Assembly (NCBI GenBank): GCA_015075325.1
Contig: JABTUP010000005.1
Location: forward strand, 116,137-180,136
From: Flavobacteriales bacterium
Lineage (GTDB): Bacteria > Bacteroidota > Bacteroidia > Flavobacteriales_E > Vicingaceae
Reading direction: 5' to 3'
DNA: 64,000 nt
Shown piece by piece: positions 51,538 to 61,531 of the stretch. Position numbers and translations under genes: made by a program. The notes under the pieces were generated by a model. It ran no database searches. It had not been told where the DNA came from and worked only from the letters and a program-made list of their open reading frames with translations. How positions within the stretch are numbered: the stretch's first letter is position 1; every line of letters begins with the position of its first letter.

Positions 51538-52107
51538 ATGAATTTAAACACTAAAAAAATAAGGCGACTAAATGCCGAATGGCACCGAGATTTAGGTTAT
51601 TTTTTTTCATCATTAATATTGGTTTATTGTATATCTGGCATTGCGTTAAACCATGTCGACGATTGGAATGCAGATTTTATCCTTAACAAAAAGGAAATAC
51701 AACTCGAAAAAAAATTTGATATTGGAGAAATAACGGAGAGTGAAATCAATGAATTTAATCGCTTAGTTGGACAGGAAAGCTATAAAGTATATGATTTTCC
51801 TACTCCCGATCAAGTTAAAATCTATTACGAAAACTCCTCACTTCATGTTTATTTTACCGAGCAAAAAGCAATTTTTGAGGATGTTCGAAAACGCCCCGTG
51901 TTTTATCAAACCAATGTTTTGCACCGAAACAGTTTAAAAGGGTGGAAATGGGCATCCGACATTTTTGCGTTTTTTTTAATTGCAATTACCATAACAGGAC
52001 TTTTTATTGTTAGAGGTAAATACGGAATATCTGGAAGAGGCAAATGGCTTATTGGAGCTGGGTTTCTTCCGCCATTAATAGCCATTATCATACAATCGTT
52101 AATTTAA
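51538..52107 (+). CDS. PepSY-associated membrane protein
   Basis: The protein has 189 residues. The N-terminus (RLNAEWHRDLGYFFSSLIL, then VYCISGIALNHVDDWN) is the first helix of PepSY_TM proteins. A periplasmic loop follows, then HRNSLKGWKWASDIFAFFLI, a second helix, the RGKYGISGRGKWLIGAGFL turn and a third helix. Such proteins are linked to siderophore or heme reduction; the His residues in helices could hold heme. It lies 6 bp after the chelatase gene. Confidence 0.85.
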   Translation: MNLNTKKIRRLNAEWHRDLGYFFSSLILVYCISGIALNHVDDWNADFILNKKEIQLEKKFDIGEITESEINEFNRLVGQESYKVYDFPTPDQVKIYYENSSLHVYFTEQKAIFEDVRKRPVFYQTNVLHRNSLKGWKWASDIFAFFLIAITITGLFIVRGKYGISGRGKWLIGAGFLPPLIAIIIQSLI

Positions 52108-52113
52108 AAGCTT

Positions 52114-52443
52114 ATGTGTAATTATAAAATATTAACTGAAAATAACAATGGTTTTATTGTGCAATGTTTAGCATGTGAGCACATTCAACTAGGTTTTGGA
52201 ACATCATTAATAAATTTTTCTGAAGAAGATTATTTCGACTTTCATTTACAAGTAAGGGATTTTCTGAAAAGAAAAATTAAAATAAGTAACAGAAAAGAAA
52301 AATGTATTTACTTAAACACCTATTCCGAAAACTCAAAAATGGTTTTAAGTTATAACGAATTAATGATGTTAACCGAACTACTTACTGAAGCATCTAATTT
52401 ATTAATTGTTAAAAATCTGTTATACAAGAAAAATTGTAAATGA
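52114..52443 (+). CDS. DUF6686-family small protein
   Basis: The protein has 109 residues and is cytoplasmic. The region FIVQCLACEHIQLGFGTSLI with a CxxC pair, followed by FSEEDYFDFHLQVRDFLKRK, matches the Bacteroidetes DUF6686 pattern. The CxxC suggests metal or iron-sulfur binding. Its stop overlaps the receptor start as ATGA. The function is unknown; its steady placement in iron/heme operons in this phylum is from memory. Confidence 0.75.
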   Translation: MCNYKILTENNNGFIVQCLACEHIQLGFGTSLINFSEEDYFDFHLQVRDFLKRKIKISNRKEKCIYLNTYSENSKMVLSYNELMMLTELLTEASNLLIVKNLLYKKNCK

Positions 52444-54704
52444 TTTATTCAAAAATAATACTATTCATTTTTCTATTTTTTGGGCAGATTATCAATTGTT
52501 CAGCTCAATTCCTTACCGTACTATCTAGCGAAGATAATTTACCTATTCCTTCAGCACATGCCATTTTCAAAACCATTGATAACAAACAAGAAATTTTAAT
52601 TTTATCTGATTTAAATGGTAAAATCGAAATTCCCGAAACATTAAAAAAAACTAAGAAATGTATTATTTCTATATCCTTTGTAGGTTTTAAAAAAATTACT
52701 GACACTCTTCATTTTGAAAACCTTAAGAAAAATAAAATTTTTTATTTAACTCCCGAAAACATTGCATTAAATGAAGTAGTAATCACTGCTCAGTACGCAC
52801 CAAATAGCCCAGAAAAAGCGGTTCATAAAATTAAAATTATCGACAGTAAAAAAATTGAAACAATGGGTGCTCAAAATCTTCGAGATGTACTAACTAATGA
52901 AATGAATGTTAGAATTTCTCAAGATAATATTTTAGGTAGTAGCATGAGTTTACAAGGTATTTCAGGTCAAAATGTAAAAATTTTGGTTGATGGAGTTCCT
53001 GTTACTGGCCGATTAAATGGAAATATTGATATTTCTCAAATAAACATGAATAATGTTGAACGAATTGAAATTGTAGAAGGACCGTTATCTGTAAATTATG
53101 GCACCGATGCTTTAGCTGGCACAATAAATATTATTACAAAAAAAACTCAACAAGAATCCATAACTGTATCATCTAATAATTATTATGAAAGTGTTGGTCA
53201 TTATAATTTTACTGGGAGGATTGGCATTCAAAAAAACAAGCACACTTTTGCAATCTCGGGTGGAAGAAATTTTTTTGATGGTTGGCGAAAAACCGATAAA
53301 CCTTTTCATGTTGAAAGAACTCATCTAGCTGATTCTACAAGATATATGGACTGGAAAAGCAAAGAGCAACTTTTCGGTACCATTCATTACTCTTATTTTA
53401 TTAAAAACTTAAAACTAGGATATACTGGCGATTTGTTTCACGAAAGAATTACCAATAGAGGTTTACCTCGTTTGCCTTATTACGAAACTGCATTTGACGA
53501 TTATTATACGACCAACCGAATAAACAATTCATTAAACCTGACAGGGGCATTAAACAAAACAATTTACTTAAATGTTCTTGTAGCCTATAATCATTATCAA
53601 AGAACTAAAAACACTTACTTTAAAGACTTAACTACTTTAAATGAAAATTTAACAGAAAACAGTAGCGACCAAGATACCACAAAATTTAGTGTTTTAACTA
53701 CAAGAGGAAGTATTAGCACCACAAAAGATTCTGCTAAAATTAATTACGAAATAGGTTATGATGTAAATATCGAATCAGGTTTCGGAATTAGAATAAAAGA
53801 ACAAGAACAACAAATTGGTGATTATGCTATATTTTCGTCTGCTGAATACAAACCAATTTCAAAATTAGTTTTGCGACCAGGTTTGAGAGTTAGTTATAAT
53901 ACTTCATATAATAGTCCTGTTGTACCCTCATTAAATATTCGTTACCAGTTAACTAATTCTAATGCTCTTCGTTTTTCTTACGCTCGAGGTTTTAGAGCTC
54001 CATCATTAAAAGAACTCTATTTTTACTTTATCGACATCAACCATAATGTGGTTGGAAATGAAAATTTAAAAGCTGAACATTCTAACAATTATAACTTCTC
54101 TATTTCAAATCAAACAAAACTTGGTAAAATAATCTGGAAAATAGAAAATACTTATTTCTATAATCAAATTAAAAACATGATTTCATTGGCACAAAACTAT
54201 GGTACAGAATACAGCTACCTTAATATCGATGAATACCAAACACTTGGCGTACAATTACAAACCGAATTTGCTTGGGAACATTTAAAAGTTGCACTTGGAG
54301 GTGCTTACATTGGCAGGTACAACGAGCTTGTTAAACAAACCAATACTTCAAAATTTTTATATTCGCCAGAGGTTAAAACAACGCTGTTTTACGAATGGAA
54401 AAGAGCAAAAATTACTTATGGTATCTTCTATAAATATACTGGAGACCTTCCAATGTATATGCTAAATGATTCTGGAGAAGCATCGCTTTCTAAAATTGAA
54501 GATTACCATACTGCTGATGTTTCAGTAACAAAACATTTTTACAGAAATAGAATTAACCTTACAATAGGAAGTAAAAACTTATTTAATGTGGTTAATGTTT
54601 CTGGCGTTTCATCTGGAGGAGCTCATTCTTCAGGAGGAAACTCAATAGCTGTTGGAACAGGAAGAACTTATTTTATAAAATTAGACTTTAATATAACCAA
54701 GTAA
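52440..54704 (+). CDS. TonB-dependent receptor of the heme operon (HmuR-like)
   Basis: The protein has 754 residues: a signal peptide ending INCSAQ, a carboxypeptidase-regulatory-like domain (about 25-105), a plug (about 110-240; ALNEVVITAQYAPNSPEKAV, GQNVKILVDGVPVTGRLNG, VNYGTDALAGTINIITKK) and a barrel whose last strands contain FYRNRINLTIGSKNLFNVVN and FIKLDFNITK. ALRFSYARGFRAPSLKELYF is the FRAP/PSL-type segment seen in heme and siderophore receptors. It lies between two HmuY-type genes, which argues for heme as substrate. Confidence 0.9.
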   Translation: MIYSKIILFIFLFFGQIINCSAQFLTVLSSEDNLPIPSAHAIFKTIDNKQEILILSDLNGKIEIPETLKKTKKCIISISFVGFKKITDTLHFENLKKNKIFYLTPENIALNEVVITAQYAPNSPEKAVHKIKIIDSKKIETMGAQNLRDVLTNEMNVRISQDNILGSSMSLQGISGQNVKILVDGVPVTGRLNGNIDISQINMNNVERIEIVEGPLSVNYGTDALAGTINIITKKTQQESITVSSNNYYESVGHYNFTGRIGIQKNKHTFAISGGRNFFDGWRKTDKPFHVERTHLADSTRYMDWKSKEQLFGTIHYSYFIKNLKLGYTGDLFHERITNRGLPRLPYYETAFDDYYTTNRINNSLNLTGALNKTIYLNVLVAYNHYQRTKNTYFKDLTTLNENLTENSSDQDTTKFSVLTTRGSISTTKDSAKINYEIGYDVNIESGFGIRIKEQEQQIGDYAIFSSAEYKPISKLVLRPGLRVSYNTSYNSPVVPSLNIRYQLTNSNALRFSYARGFRAPSLKELYFYFIDINHNVVGNENLKAEHSNNYNFSISNQTKLGKIIWKIENTYFYNQIKNMISLAQNYGTEYSYLNIDEYQTLGVQLQTEFAWEHLKVALGGAYIGRYNELVKQTNTSKFLYSPEVKTTLFYEWKRAKITYGIFYKYTGDLPMYMLNDSGEASLSKIEDYHTADVSVTKHFYRNRINLTIGSKNLFNVVNVSGVSSGGAHSSGGNSIAVGTGRTYFIKLDFNITK

Positions 54705-54707
54705 TAA

Positions 54708-55670
54708 ATGAAATATTCAATCGTATTTATAAGTTTAGTACTGGCTTTTTCTTCATGCGTAAAAGAAGAACTTCCCATTCCTAAACACGATCCTGGAGAT
54801 GTTATTACAAATAGTGTAAACATGGGAAGTACATATAAATGGCAAGTATATTTTAGTTTGAAAAACAACACCGTTGTAGGAGAGAATTTAAAAACCAATT
54901 GGGATTTAGGCTTTGAACCCTCATCAACTGGATATCGAATTATTTTAAATTCATCAAAAGTTATGTATGCGGCAAATACAAACCAAACTGATTTTGGCTT
55001 AGTTACGGATACAACTGGTTTTGGTATAAATAAAAAATTTGATTCACCTACTGGAAACATGGAATATACAGCTATTGGGGATTGGAGGTTAATTCCTAAT
55101 CAGGTTTACCTTATTGATAGAGGATATAATGAATTGGGTACACATCAAGGTTTTAGAAAAATTGTTTTTCAGCATGTTGATGAGAATTCATATTCCATTC
55201 GTTTTTCACAACTCAATGGTTCAGGAGAAACCACTTTACAAGTGTCAAAGGACAGTACTTATAATTTTACTTTTTTCTCTTTCTCTACATCCACAACAGT
55301 GTTGGTTGAACCGCCAAAAGAAGATTGGGACATTGTGTTTTCACAATATTTAGAGGAACTAAGTACTCCTTATTTAGTTACAGGCTGTTTATTAAATAGA
55401 TATAAAACAATGGCAAAAGCAGATTCAATTACTGCTTTCAATTCTATTAATTATGATTTTGCCTTATCTCAGCTATTGAGTTCTAATATTAATGTCATTG
55501 GGTATGATTGGAAAGAGTATAATTTTACTACATCTTCTTATCAAGTTTTTCCTAATAAAATTTATATTATTCAAGACCAGAATGGGTTTTATTACAAACT
55601 TCATTTTATTGATTTTTATTCTAATTCAGGTATAAAAGGTAATCCAAAATTTGAGTTTCAAAGATTATAA
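54708..55670 (+). CDS. HmuY-family lipoprotein
   Basis: The protein has 320 residues. The lipoprotein signal ends LAFSSC. The body is HmuY-like: GSTYKWQVYFSLKNNTVVGE, LKTNWDLGFEPSSTGYRI, NQTDFG and, in the second half, EDWDIVFSQYLEEL and GYDWKEYNF. It has no sorting domain, so it should stay lipid-anchored, unlike the secreted HmuY at the start of the operon. Possible ligand residues are few Met/His, which would need a structural model. It is the last gene before a terminator. Confidence 0.85.
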   Translation: MKYSIVFISLVLAFSSCVKEELPIPKHDPGDVITNSVNMGSTYKWQVYFSLKNNTVVGENLKTNWDLGFEPSSTGYRIILNSSKVMYAANTNQTDFGLVTDTTGFGINKKFDSPTGNMEYTAIGDWRLIPNQVYLIDRGYNELGTHQGFRKIVFQHVDENSYSIRFSQLNGSGETTLQVSKDSTYNFTFFSFSTSTTVLVEPPKEDWDIVFSQYLEELSTPYLVTGCLLNRYKTMAKADSITAFNSINYDFALSQLLSSNINVIGYDWKEYNFTTSSYQVFPNKIYIIQDQNGFYYKLHFIDFYSNSGIKGNPKFEFQRL

Positions 55671-55711
55671 AAAAACAAGAAAGCCCGTTAATTAACGGGC
55701 TTTCTTGTTTT
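55671..55711. terminator. bidirectional terminator between the heme operon and infB
   Basis: AAAACAAGAAAGCCCGTTAA pairs perfectly with its opposite arm; T runs lie on both sides of two convergent units. Confidence 0.92.
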
Positions 55712-55725
55712 ATGTTTAAATGGTA

Positions 55726-58392
55726 TTATTTTAATTTTTGTTTTATTTCTACCATTTCGTAAGCTTCAACTATATCGTTTTCTTTAATGTCGTTAAAGTT
55801 AGCAATGTTTAAACCACATTCGTAACCTTTAGCTACTTCTTTTACATCGTCTTTAAAACGTTTTAATGAGCCAAGTTCTCCTGTATGAACAACAATACCC
55901 TCTCTAATCAAACGAATTTTGTTTTTACGTTCAATTTTACCATCTAACACCATACAACCAGCAATGGTTCCAACTTTAGAAATTTTAAATACTTCTCTAA
56001 TTTCAACTGTAGCAACTATTTTTTCTTCAAATTTAGGTGCTAACATACCTTCCATTGCGTCTTTCAACTCGTTAATAGCATCATAGATAATTGAATACAA
56101 TCTAATATCAATTTGCTCACTTTCTGCCAACTTACGTGCATTAACCGATGGACGAACTTGGAAACCAATAATAATTGCCTCAGAAGCAGCCGCTAACATT
56201 ACATCAGACTCACTAATTTGACCTACCGATTTGTGAATTACGTTTACTTGAATTTGATCGGTTGATAATTTTTGTAACGAATCAGAAAGTGCCTCAATAG
56301 AACCATCCACGTCACCTTTAATGATAATGTTTAGTTCTTTAAAGTCGCCAATAGCTAAACGTCGTCCAATCTCATCAAGTGTAATGTGTTTGTGAGTACG
56401 TACGCCTTGTTCGCGTTGTAATTGCAAACGTCTTTCAGCAATTGCACGAGCTTCTTTTTCGTCGTCCATTACATGAAATTTATCACCAGCGTTTGGAGCT
56501 CCATTTAATCCTAATATAGAAACTGGTGTTGCTGGACCAGCTGATTTAACATTTTGTCCACGCTCGTTAAACATGGCTTTAATTTTACCACTATAACAAC
56601 CTGCTAATAAGGCATCACCAACTTTCATTGTTCCTGTTTGAACCAATACAGTTGAAACATAACCTCTACCTTTGTCTAATTCTGATTCAATAACGGTACC
56701 AACACCATTTCTGTTGGGATTAGCTTTTAAATCGAGTATTTCTGCTTCTAAAATAACTTTTTCGAGCAATTCGTCAACACCTTGTCCAAACTTAGCAGAA
56801 ATTTCCTGACATTGGTATTTACCACCCCATTCTTCCACTAAAATGTTCATTTGAGATAACTCTTCACGAACTTTATCTGGATTTGCTCCTGGTTTATCAA
56901 TTTTATTGATTGCAATAATAATTGGAACTCCCGCTGCTTGGGCATGATTTATAGCTTCTTTTGTTTGAGGCATCACGCTGTCATCGGCAGCAACAACAAC
57001 AATTACTACGTCGGTTACTTGAGCTCCCCTAGCACGCATGGCTGTAAATGCCTCGTGACCAGGTGTATCTAAAAATGTAACTTTTTTTCCATTTTTTAAT
57101 TCTACCGAATATGCTCCAATGTGTTGAGTAATACCTCCAGCTTCACCAGCAATAACATTTGCTTTACGAACATAATCTAATAAAGATGTTTTACCGTGGT
57201 CAACGTGACCCATAACGGTTACAATTGGAGAGCGTTCTATCAATTGGTCTTCCGAATCTTTTACATCTAATAATGCTTCACTTTCTTCAGTTGCTGAAAC
57301 GAATTCTAATTTAAATCCATATTCTTCAGCAATAATAGAAAGTGTTTCAGCATCTAATCGTTGATTGATGGAAACAAACATTCCTAAACTCATACAAGCT
57401 CCAATAATGTCGTTTACGCCTACATTCATCATTTTGGCAATTTCGCTAACAGTAACAAACTCCGTTACTTTAAGTGTTTTCTTTTCTTCTGCTTGTATTT
57501 CTGCATCAATTAAACTTTGTTCGCTAATTGCCTGACGTTTTTCTCTTCTATGTTTCGACGCTTTACTTTTTCCACTGCCACCAGTTAATTTTGCAAGCGT
57601 TTCTTTAATTTGTTCTTGTATTTGTTGTTCTGTAAGTTCTGCTTTACGTTCAACTCTTCCATCGCCTGGTTTAGCATTTTGGTTTGGTTTAAACGGGCCT
57701 TTTTTGTTAGCATCAACATCAACTTTTCTGGTAATTCTTTTACGCTTCCCTTTGTTTGCATCATTAGCAGCCTGATTAGCGTTGTTTGGATTACTTGGTT
57801 GTTGTGGTGGCTGATACGGTTTTTTCTCAAACTTCTTCTCTACAGGTAATTCAATTTTTCCTAAAACTACTGGCGAAGCAATTTTCTCATAAACGGTTTC
57901 AATTTCTTGAGGTTTATTTGATTTTGGTTCAACTTTTTCTTCCTGTTTTGGAGCTGGTGTTTCAACCACTGGAGTTTCTTCAACAGCAGGTTCTTCTTTG
58001 GTTTTTGCTTTTTTGTCTGGGCGAGTTTTTAAATTTAAAGCAGCTAAATCAATTCTTCCAACAACTTTAATTTCTTCTTCTTGTTTTGGTGCAACTACTG
58101 GAATTTCTTCTACTGGTTTTGCTTCTACTTTTTCTTCTTTTTTAACGTCGTGTCCTGGTAATGAAATGGTTTCTTTTTGTGTTCCAATAGAAACCAATTT
58201 TGATTCTTCTTTTACACTTTTTTCTGATTGAAACTCTCCAAGCAACATTTTATAGGCTTCTCCATCAATTTTTGAGTTAGGGTTGTTCTCCACCTTCACT
58301 CCTTTTGATGAAAGAAAATCTACTAAGGTACCTATACCTACGTTAAACTCTTTTGCTACTTTACTTAATCTTTTTGCTTCTGCTTCAGACAT
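55726..58392 (-). CDS. infB: translation initiation factor IF-2
   Basis: GTPase that places fMet-tRNA on the ribosome. The protein has 888 residues. An N-terminal IF2_N fold (about 5-55), a long Lys/Glu/Pro-rich linker (60-270), and a second IF2_N-like helix bundle (305-355) precede the G domain: GHVDHGKT at 395-402, [24 protein letters not shown]. The EF-Tu-like domain II and the C-terminal fMet-tRNA-binding domain ([18 protein letters not shown]) complete it. It follows nusA by 101 bp in the rimP-nusA-infB unit. Confidence 0.97.
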   Translation of the reverse strand: MSEAEAKRLSKVAKEFNVGIGTLVDFLSSKGVKVENNPNSKIDGEAYKMLLGEFQSEKSVKEESKLVSIGTQKETISLPGHDVKKEEKVEAKPVEEIPVVAPKQEEEIKVVGRIDLAALNLKTRPDKKAKTKEEPAVEETPVVETPAPKQEEKVEPKSNKPQEIETVYEKIASPVVLGKIELPVEKKFEKKPYQPPQQPSNPNNANQAANDANKGKRKRITRKVDVDANKKGPFKPNQNAKPGDGRVERKAELTEQQIQEQIKETLAKLTGGSGKSKASKHRREKRQAISEQSLIDAEIQAEEKKTLKVTEFVTVSEIAKMMNVGVNDIIGACMSLGMFVSINQRLDAETLSIIAEEYGFKLEFVSATEESEALLDVKDSEDQLIERSPIVTVMGHVDHGKTSLLDYVRKANVIAGEAGGITQHIGAYSVELKNGKKVTFLDTPGHEAFTAMRARGAQVTDVVIVVVAADDSVMPQTKEAINHAQAAGVPIIIAINKIDKPGANPDKVREELSQMNILVEEWGGKYQCQEISAKFGQGVDELLEKVILEAEILDLKANPNRNGVGTVIESELDKGRGYVSTVLVQTGTMKVGDALLAGCYSGKIKAMFNERGQNVKSAGPATPVSILGLNGAPNAGDKFHVMDDEKEARAIAERRLQLQREQGVRTHKHITLDEIGRRLAIGDFKELNIIIKGDVDGSIEALSDSLQKLSTDQIQVNVIHKSVGQISESDVMLAAASEAIIIGFQVRPSVNARKLAESEQIDIRLYSIIYDAINELKDAMEGMLAPKFEEKIVATVEIREVFKISKVGTIAGCMVLDGKIERKNKIRLIREGIVVHTGELGSLKRFKDDVKEVAKGYECGLNIANFNDIKENDIVEAYEMVEIKQKLK

Positions 58393-58493
58393 ATTGTACT
58401 CTATTTTTTTAAATATCGATGATATTTTGTTTTGGAACTAAGCTCCATAAAAACTTTAGTCAGCAGAAAAAAATCTACCGACTAAAGATGTTA

Positions 58494-59732
58494 TTAATTT
58501 TCGAACTCTGCACGCAAGATGCTCATTACATCTTCTACAGTTTCTATTTCTAAATCGGTTCTTTTTACTAATTCTTCAACTGATAAATCCAACACACTTT
58601 TTGCTGAATCGCACCCTACTGATTTTAATTCTGCAATTACCCATGCTTCTATTTCGTCAGAGAATTCATCTAATGCAACATCGTCTGCATCATCTTCCAT
58701 ATCTCTATAAACATCTATTTCTAATCCAACTAATTTACCGGCTAGTTTGATGTTGTAACCACCTTTTCCAATGGCTAATGAAACTTGGTCTGGTTTTAAA
58801 AACACTTCTGCTCTGTTTTTTTCTTTATCAATTTTAATAGCAGTTATTTTTGCTGGGCTTAATGCTCTTTGTATATACAAATCAATGTTATTGGTATAGT
58901 TAATAACGTCGATATTTTCGTTTCTTAATTCTCTAACAATTCCATGAATTCTGGCTCCTTTCATACCAACACAAGCTCCTACTGGGTCAATTCTATCGTC
59001 GTATGATTCAACAGCAACTTTTGCTCTTTCGCCTGGTTCTCTAACAATATTTTTAATGGTTATTAATCCATCATAAATTTCAGGAACTTCTAATTCGAAT
59101 AATCTTTCTAGGAACAATGGTGATGTTCTAGATAAAATAATCAACGGTTTGTTGTTTTTCATTTCTACGCGAACTACAACTGCTCTAACGGTATCTCCTT
59201 TTTTGAATCTATCGCTATTGATTTGCTCGTTTTTAGGCAAGATTAATTCATTGTTCTCATCGTCTAAAATAAGAATTTCTCTTTTCCACACTTGGTAAAC
59301 TTCGCCAGTAATTAATTCACCAACTCTGTCTTTATATTGTTTGTAAATGTTGTCTTTTTCAAGCTCAAGCACTTTCGACATTAAGTTCTGACGAAGCGAC
59401 AATACAGCTCTTCTACCAAAGTCTTCCATTTTAACTGGTTCTGAAACTTCTTCACCAATTTCAAAATCGGGCTCGATTTTTATAGCATCAGAATAAGCTA
59501 TTTCTTTGTTCTCATCTTCTACTTCTCCATCAGGAACTATTTCACGATTTCTCCAAATTTCCAAATCACCTTTATCTACATTTACGATAAAGTCGAAATT
59601 TGAATCATCTCCAAATCTTCTTTTAATTGTGCTTCTAAAAACACTTTCTAAAATGCTCATAAGGGTAGCTCTGTCGATATCTTTGAATTCTTTAAATTCC
59701 TGAAACGAGTCTATTAAGCTTAAACTTTCCAT
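58494..59732 (-). CDS. nusA: transcription termination/antitermination factor NusA
   Basis: Binds RNA polymerase and controls pausing, termination and antitermination. The protein has 412 residues: the N-terminal polymerase-binding domain (1-125), an S1 domain (about 135-200; GELITGEVYQVWKREILIL), and two KH domains (GACVGMKGARIHGIVRELRN and LAIGKGGYNIKLAGKLVG). A short acidic C-terminal part follows with one helix-hairpin-helix unit (VDLSVEEL-like region: SVLDLSVEELVKRTDLEIE). It is 7 bp after rimP. Confidence 0.96.
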   Translation of the reverse strand: MESLSLIDSFQEFKEFKDIDRATLMSILESVFRSTIKRRFGDDSNFDFIVNVDKGDLEIWRNREIVPDGEVEDENKEIAYSDAIKIEPDFEIGEEVSEPVKMEDFGRRAVLSLRQNLMSKVLELEKDNIYKQYKDRVGELITGEVYQVWKREILILDDENNELILPKNEQINSDRFKKGDTVRAVVVRVEMKNNKPLIILSRTSPLFLERLFELEVPEIYDGLITIKNIVREPGERAKVAVESYDDRIDPVGACVGMKGARIHGIVRELRNENIDVINYTNNIDLYIQRALSPAKITAIKIDKEKNRAEVFLKPDQVSLAIGKGGYNIKLAGKLVGLEIDVYRDMEDDADDVALDEFSDEIEAWVIAELKSVGCDSAKSVLDLSVEELVKRTDLEIETVEDVMSILRAEFEN

Positions 59733-59739
59733 ATAAAAT

Positions 59740-60207
59740 TTATTTAAACGATATAATTATTGTTGTTTCTTTTATGTTTGTAAACGGTATTGTTTCTTCT
59801 TTTACTATTTTTTCTTTTTTCTTTTTTCCTTCAATTTTTTGTGTAATTGTATAGGTTAATCGAATGTCGTTTTCTGTTACGTCTTCTAATTTTCCTTCAA
59901 CTACATCTCCATTATTCTGAACAACTCTTACCTCTTTTCCTTTGTATTTTTGGTATTGTTCAATTACTCTAAATGGCTTATCTAAACCGGGTGAAGACAC
60001 GTGCAATTCAAAATCTTCGGCTTCTCTATCTAAATTATGTTCTATTTGACGACTAAAATCTACACAATCTTTAATAGTAAAACCTTCTGGTCCATCAATC
60101 TCTAATAGAATGTTGTTTCCAGGTTTTACTTCGAGATGAACTACAAAGAAATTTTTCTCTTGTAGTTTCTCTTCAATTAATTCTAATATTTGTGTTGTTG
60201 TTATCAT
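59740..60207 (-). CDS. rimP: ribosome maturation factor RimP
   Basis: Aids 30S subunit assembly. The protein has 155 residues. The N-terminal domain has EVKPGNNILLEIDGPEGFTI, DCVDFSRQIEHNLDREAEDF and the motif ELHVSSPGLDKPF, which defines the family; the C-terminal SH3-like domain has VVEGKLEDVTENDIRLTY. It is the first gene of the rimP-nusA-infB operon, preceded by a terminator-like hairpin that lies downstream of its own promoter. Confidence 0.95.
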   Translation of the reverse strand: MITTTQILELIEEKLQEKNFFVVHLEVKPGNNILLEIDGPEGFTIKDCVDFSRQIEHNLDREAEDFELHVSSPGLDKPFRVIEQYQKYKGKEVRVVQNNGDVVEGKLEDVTENDIRLTYTITQKIEGKKKKEKIVKEETIPFTNIKETTIIISFK

Positions 60208-60217
60208 TTTTTATCAT

Positions 60218-60247
60218 AAAAAGAGGGGACTTCCGTCCCCTCTTTTT
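60218..60247 (-). terminator. terminator-like hairpin in the rimP leader
   Basis: AAAAAGAGGGGAC and GTCCCCTCTTTTT form a 13-bp stem; on the minus strand the loop is GGAA (GNRA type) and a T run follows. It comes after rplI but also after the predicted rimP promoter, so it either ends rplI transcripts or attenuates the rimP operon. Confidence 0.88.
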
Positions 60248-60272
60248 ATCAACATCTTTATTTTCTGAGCCA

Positions 60273-60303
60273 CAAATATACAAAATATTTTGTAAGTGGC
60301 AAA
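60273..60303 (-). promoter_or_regulatory. promoter of rimP-nusA-infB
   Basis: On the minus strand TTTG (60300-60303), exactly 19 bp, then TATATTTG (60273-60280). This is the best promoter match in the window; the transcript start should be near 60266, upstream of the 60218-60247 hairpin. Confidence 0.75.
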
Positions 60304-60308
60304 TAAAA

Positions 60309-60758
60309 TTACTTGTCTTCTACTACATCAAATTTAAATGTAGCTTCTACATCTTTGTGTAATCTAACCTCAGCATCGTAAGAACCTAATGCTTTAATAG
60401 CTTCACCTTTAATTTTAATGTATTTTTTGTCGATTGTAAAACCTAATTTTTCGATAGCTTCAGCTAATTGAATAGTGTTTACAGAACCGAAAATTTTACC
60501 ATTTTCGCCTGCTTTTGCACCTACAACAATTTTAGCTGTTTTTAAGCCTTCAGCAGTTTTAACTGCTTCGTCTTTAATTTTTTTATCTTTTACAGCTCTT
60601 TGTTTTAAGTTTTCTTCATGAACTTTTAACGAAGATTTTGTAGCAATAGCAGCTAATCCTCTTGGAATTAAGTAATTTCTACCGTAACCATCCTTAACAG
60701 TTACTACCTCATCTTTAAACCCTAGGTTTTCGATGTTATCTTTTAATATAATTTTCAT
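60309..60758 (-). CDS. rplI: 50S ribosomal protein L9
   Basis: The protein has 149 residues. The N-terminal rRNA-binding domain (MKIILKDNIENLGFKDEVVT, VKDGYGRNYLIPRGLAAIAT) is followed by the long connecting helix and the C-terminal domain (GKIFGSVNTIQLAEAIEKLG, DAEVRLHKDVEATFKFDV). It is the last gene of the rpsF-rpsR-rplI operon, 19 bp after rpsR. Confidence 0.97.
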   Translation of the reverse strand: MKIILKDNIENLGFKDEVVTVKDGYGRNYLIPRGLAAIATKSSLKVHEENLKQRAVKDKKIKDEAVKTAEGLKTAKIVVGAKAGENGKIFGSVNTIQLAEAIEKLGFTIDKKYIKIKGEAIKALGSYDAEVRLHKDVEATFKFDVVEDK

Positions 60759-60777
60759 TGTTTAATGCCTCCTTAAA

Positions 60778-61047
60778 TTATTTTAACATATCTGCCACGT
60801 AAGGCATTAAAGCAAGGTGTCTTGCTCTTTTAATTGCCTGACCAACTTTTCTTTGATATTTTAAAGATGTTCCGGTAATTCTTCTTGGCAACAATTTACC
60901 TTGTTCGTTTACAAATGCAAGTAAAAACTTCTCGTCTTTGTAGTCGATATATTTAATTTTATTTTTTTTGAATCTACAATATTTTTCTTTTTGTAATTCG
61001 ATGTTTGGTGGGGTAAGATATCTTACTTCTGAACTATTTTCTGACAT
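60778..61047 (-). CDS. rpsR: 30S ribosomal protein S18
   Basis: The protein has 89 residues. [19 protein letters not shown] and [20 protein letters not shown], then [13 protein letters not shown], are the S18 signatures. A basic RNA-binding protein that pairs with S6 on the 30S platform, encoded next to rpsF as usual (25-bp gap). Confidence 0.97.
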   Translation of the reverse strand: MSENSSEVRYLTPPNIELQKEKYCRFKKNKIKYIDYKDEKFLLAFVNEQGKLLPRRITGTSLKYQRKVGQAIKRARHLALMPYVADMLK

Positions 61048-61072
61048 GATTTTAGATTTTTAAAAGTTTAAC

Positions 61073-61420
61073 CTAAGCTTTTGCCGCTTTTCTGTTTTGT
61101 CTCGACTCTGCAAATGCAATAGCATGTTTATCCATCGACACTGTTAAGAAACGCATTACTTTTTCGTCTCTTTTTAAGCCTACTTCTAAGTTTGCAATAA
61201 ATTCGCCTTCTGCTTCGTACTCAAACAAATGGTAAAAACCAGTTGATTTTTTTTGAATAGGGTAAGCTAATTTTCTTAGCCCCCAATCTTCTTCATGTAG
61301 TAGTTTTGCACCACCATCTTTTAGTGTTTGTTTAAATTTTACAACTGCTTCCTTTACCTGATCTGCAGATAAAACGGGAGTTAAAATGAAAACAGTTTCA
61401 TAACGTCTTGTCATTTCCAA
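61073..61420 (-). CDS. rpsF: 30S ribosomal protein S6
   Basis: The protein has 115 residues. [14 protein letters not shown], then the [20 protein letters not shown] block and [20 protein letters not shown], match S6; [15 protein letters not shown] ends the fold. Two ATGs are possible (MEMTRR); the second, two codons in, fits the family equally. It is first of the rpsF-rpsR-rplI operon with a good promoter at 61460-61489. Confidence 0.97.
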   Translation of the reverse strand: MEMTRRYETVFILTPVLSADQVKEAVVKFKQTLKDGGAKLLHEEDWGLRKLAYPIQKKSTGFYHLFEYEAEGEFIANLEVGLKRDEKVMRFLTVSMDKHAIAFAESRQNRKAAKA

Positions 61421-61459
61421 TTTATTTAATTAATTATTACTCTTTTTTTAAAAGGACGG

Positions 61460-61489
61460 CAAAGATAATAATTTTATCTTATTACCAAA
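61460..61489 (-). promoter_or_regulatory. promoter of rpsF-rpsR-rplI
   Basis: On the minus strand TTTG (61486-61489), 18 bp, TATCTTTG (61460-61467), 39 bp before the rpsF ATG. Confidence 0.65.
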
Positions 61490-61531
61490 TAGTTAGAGCG
61501 TGTTATTTTTTTATTCGATAAAATTAAACGC

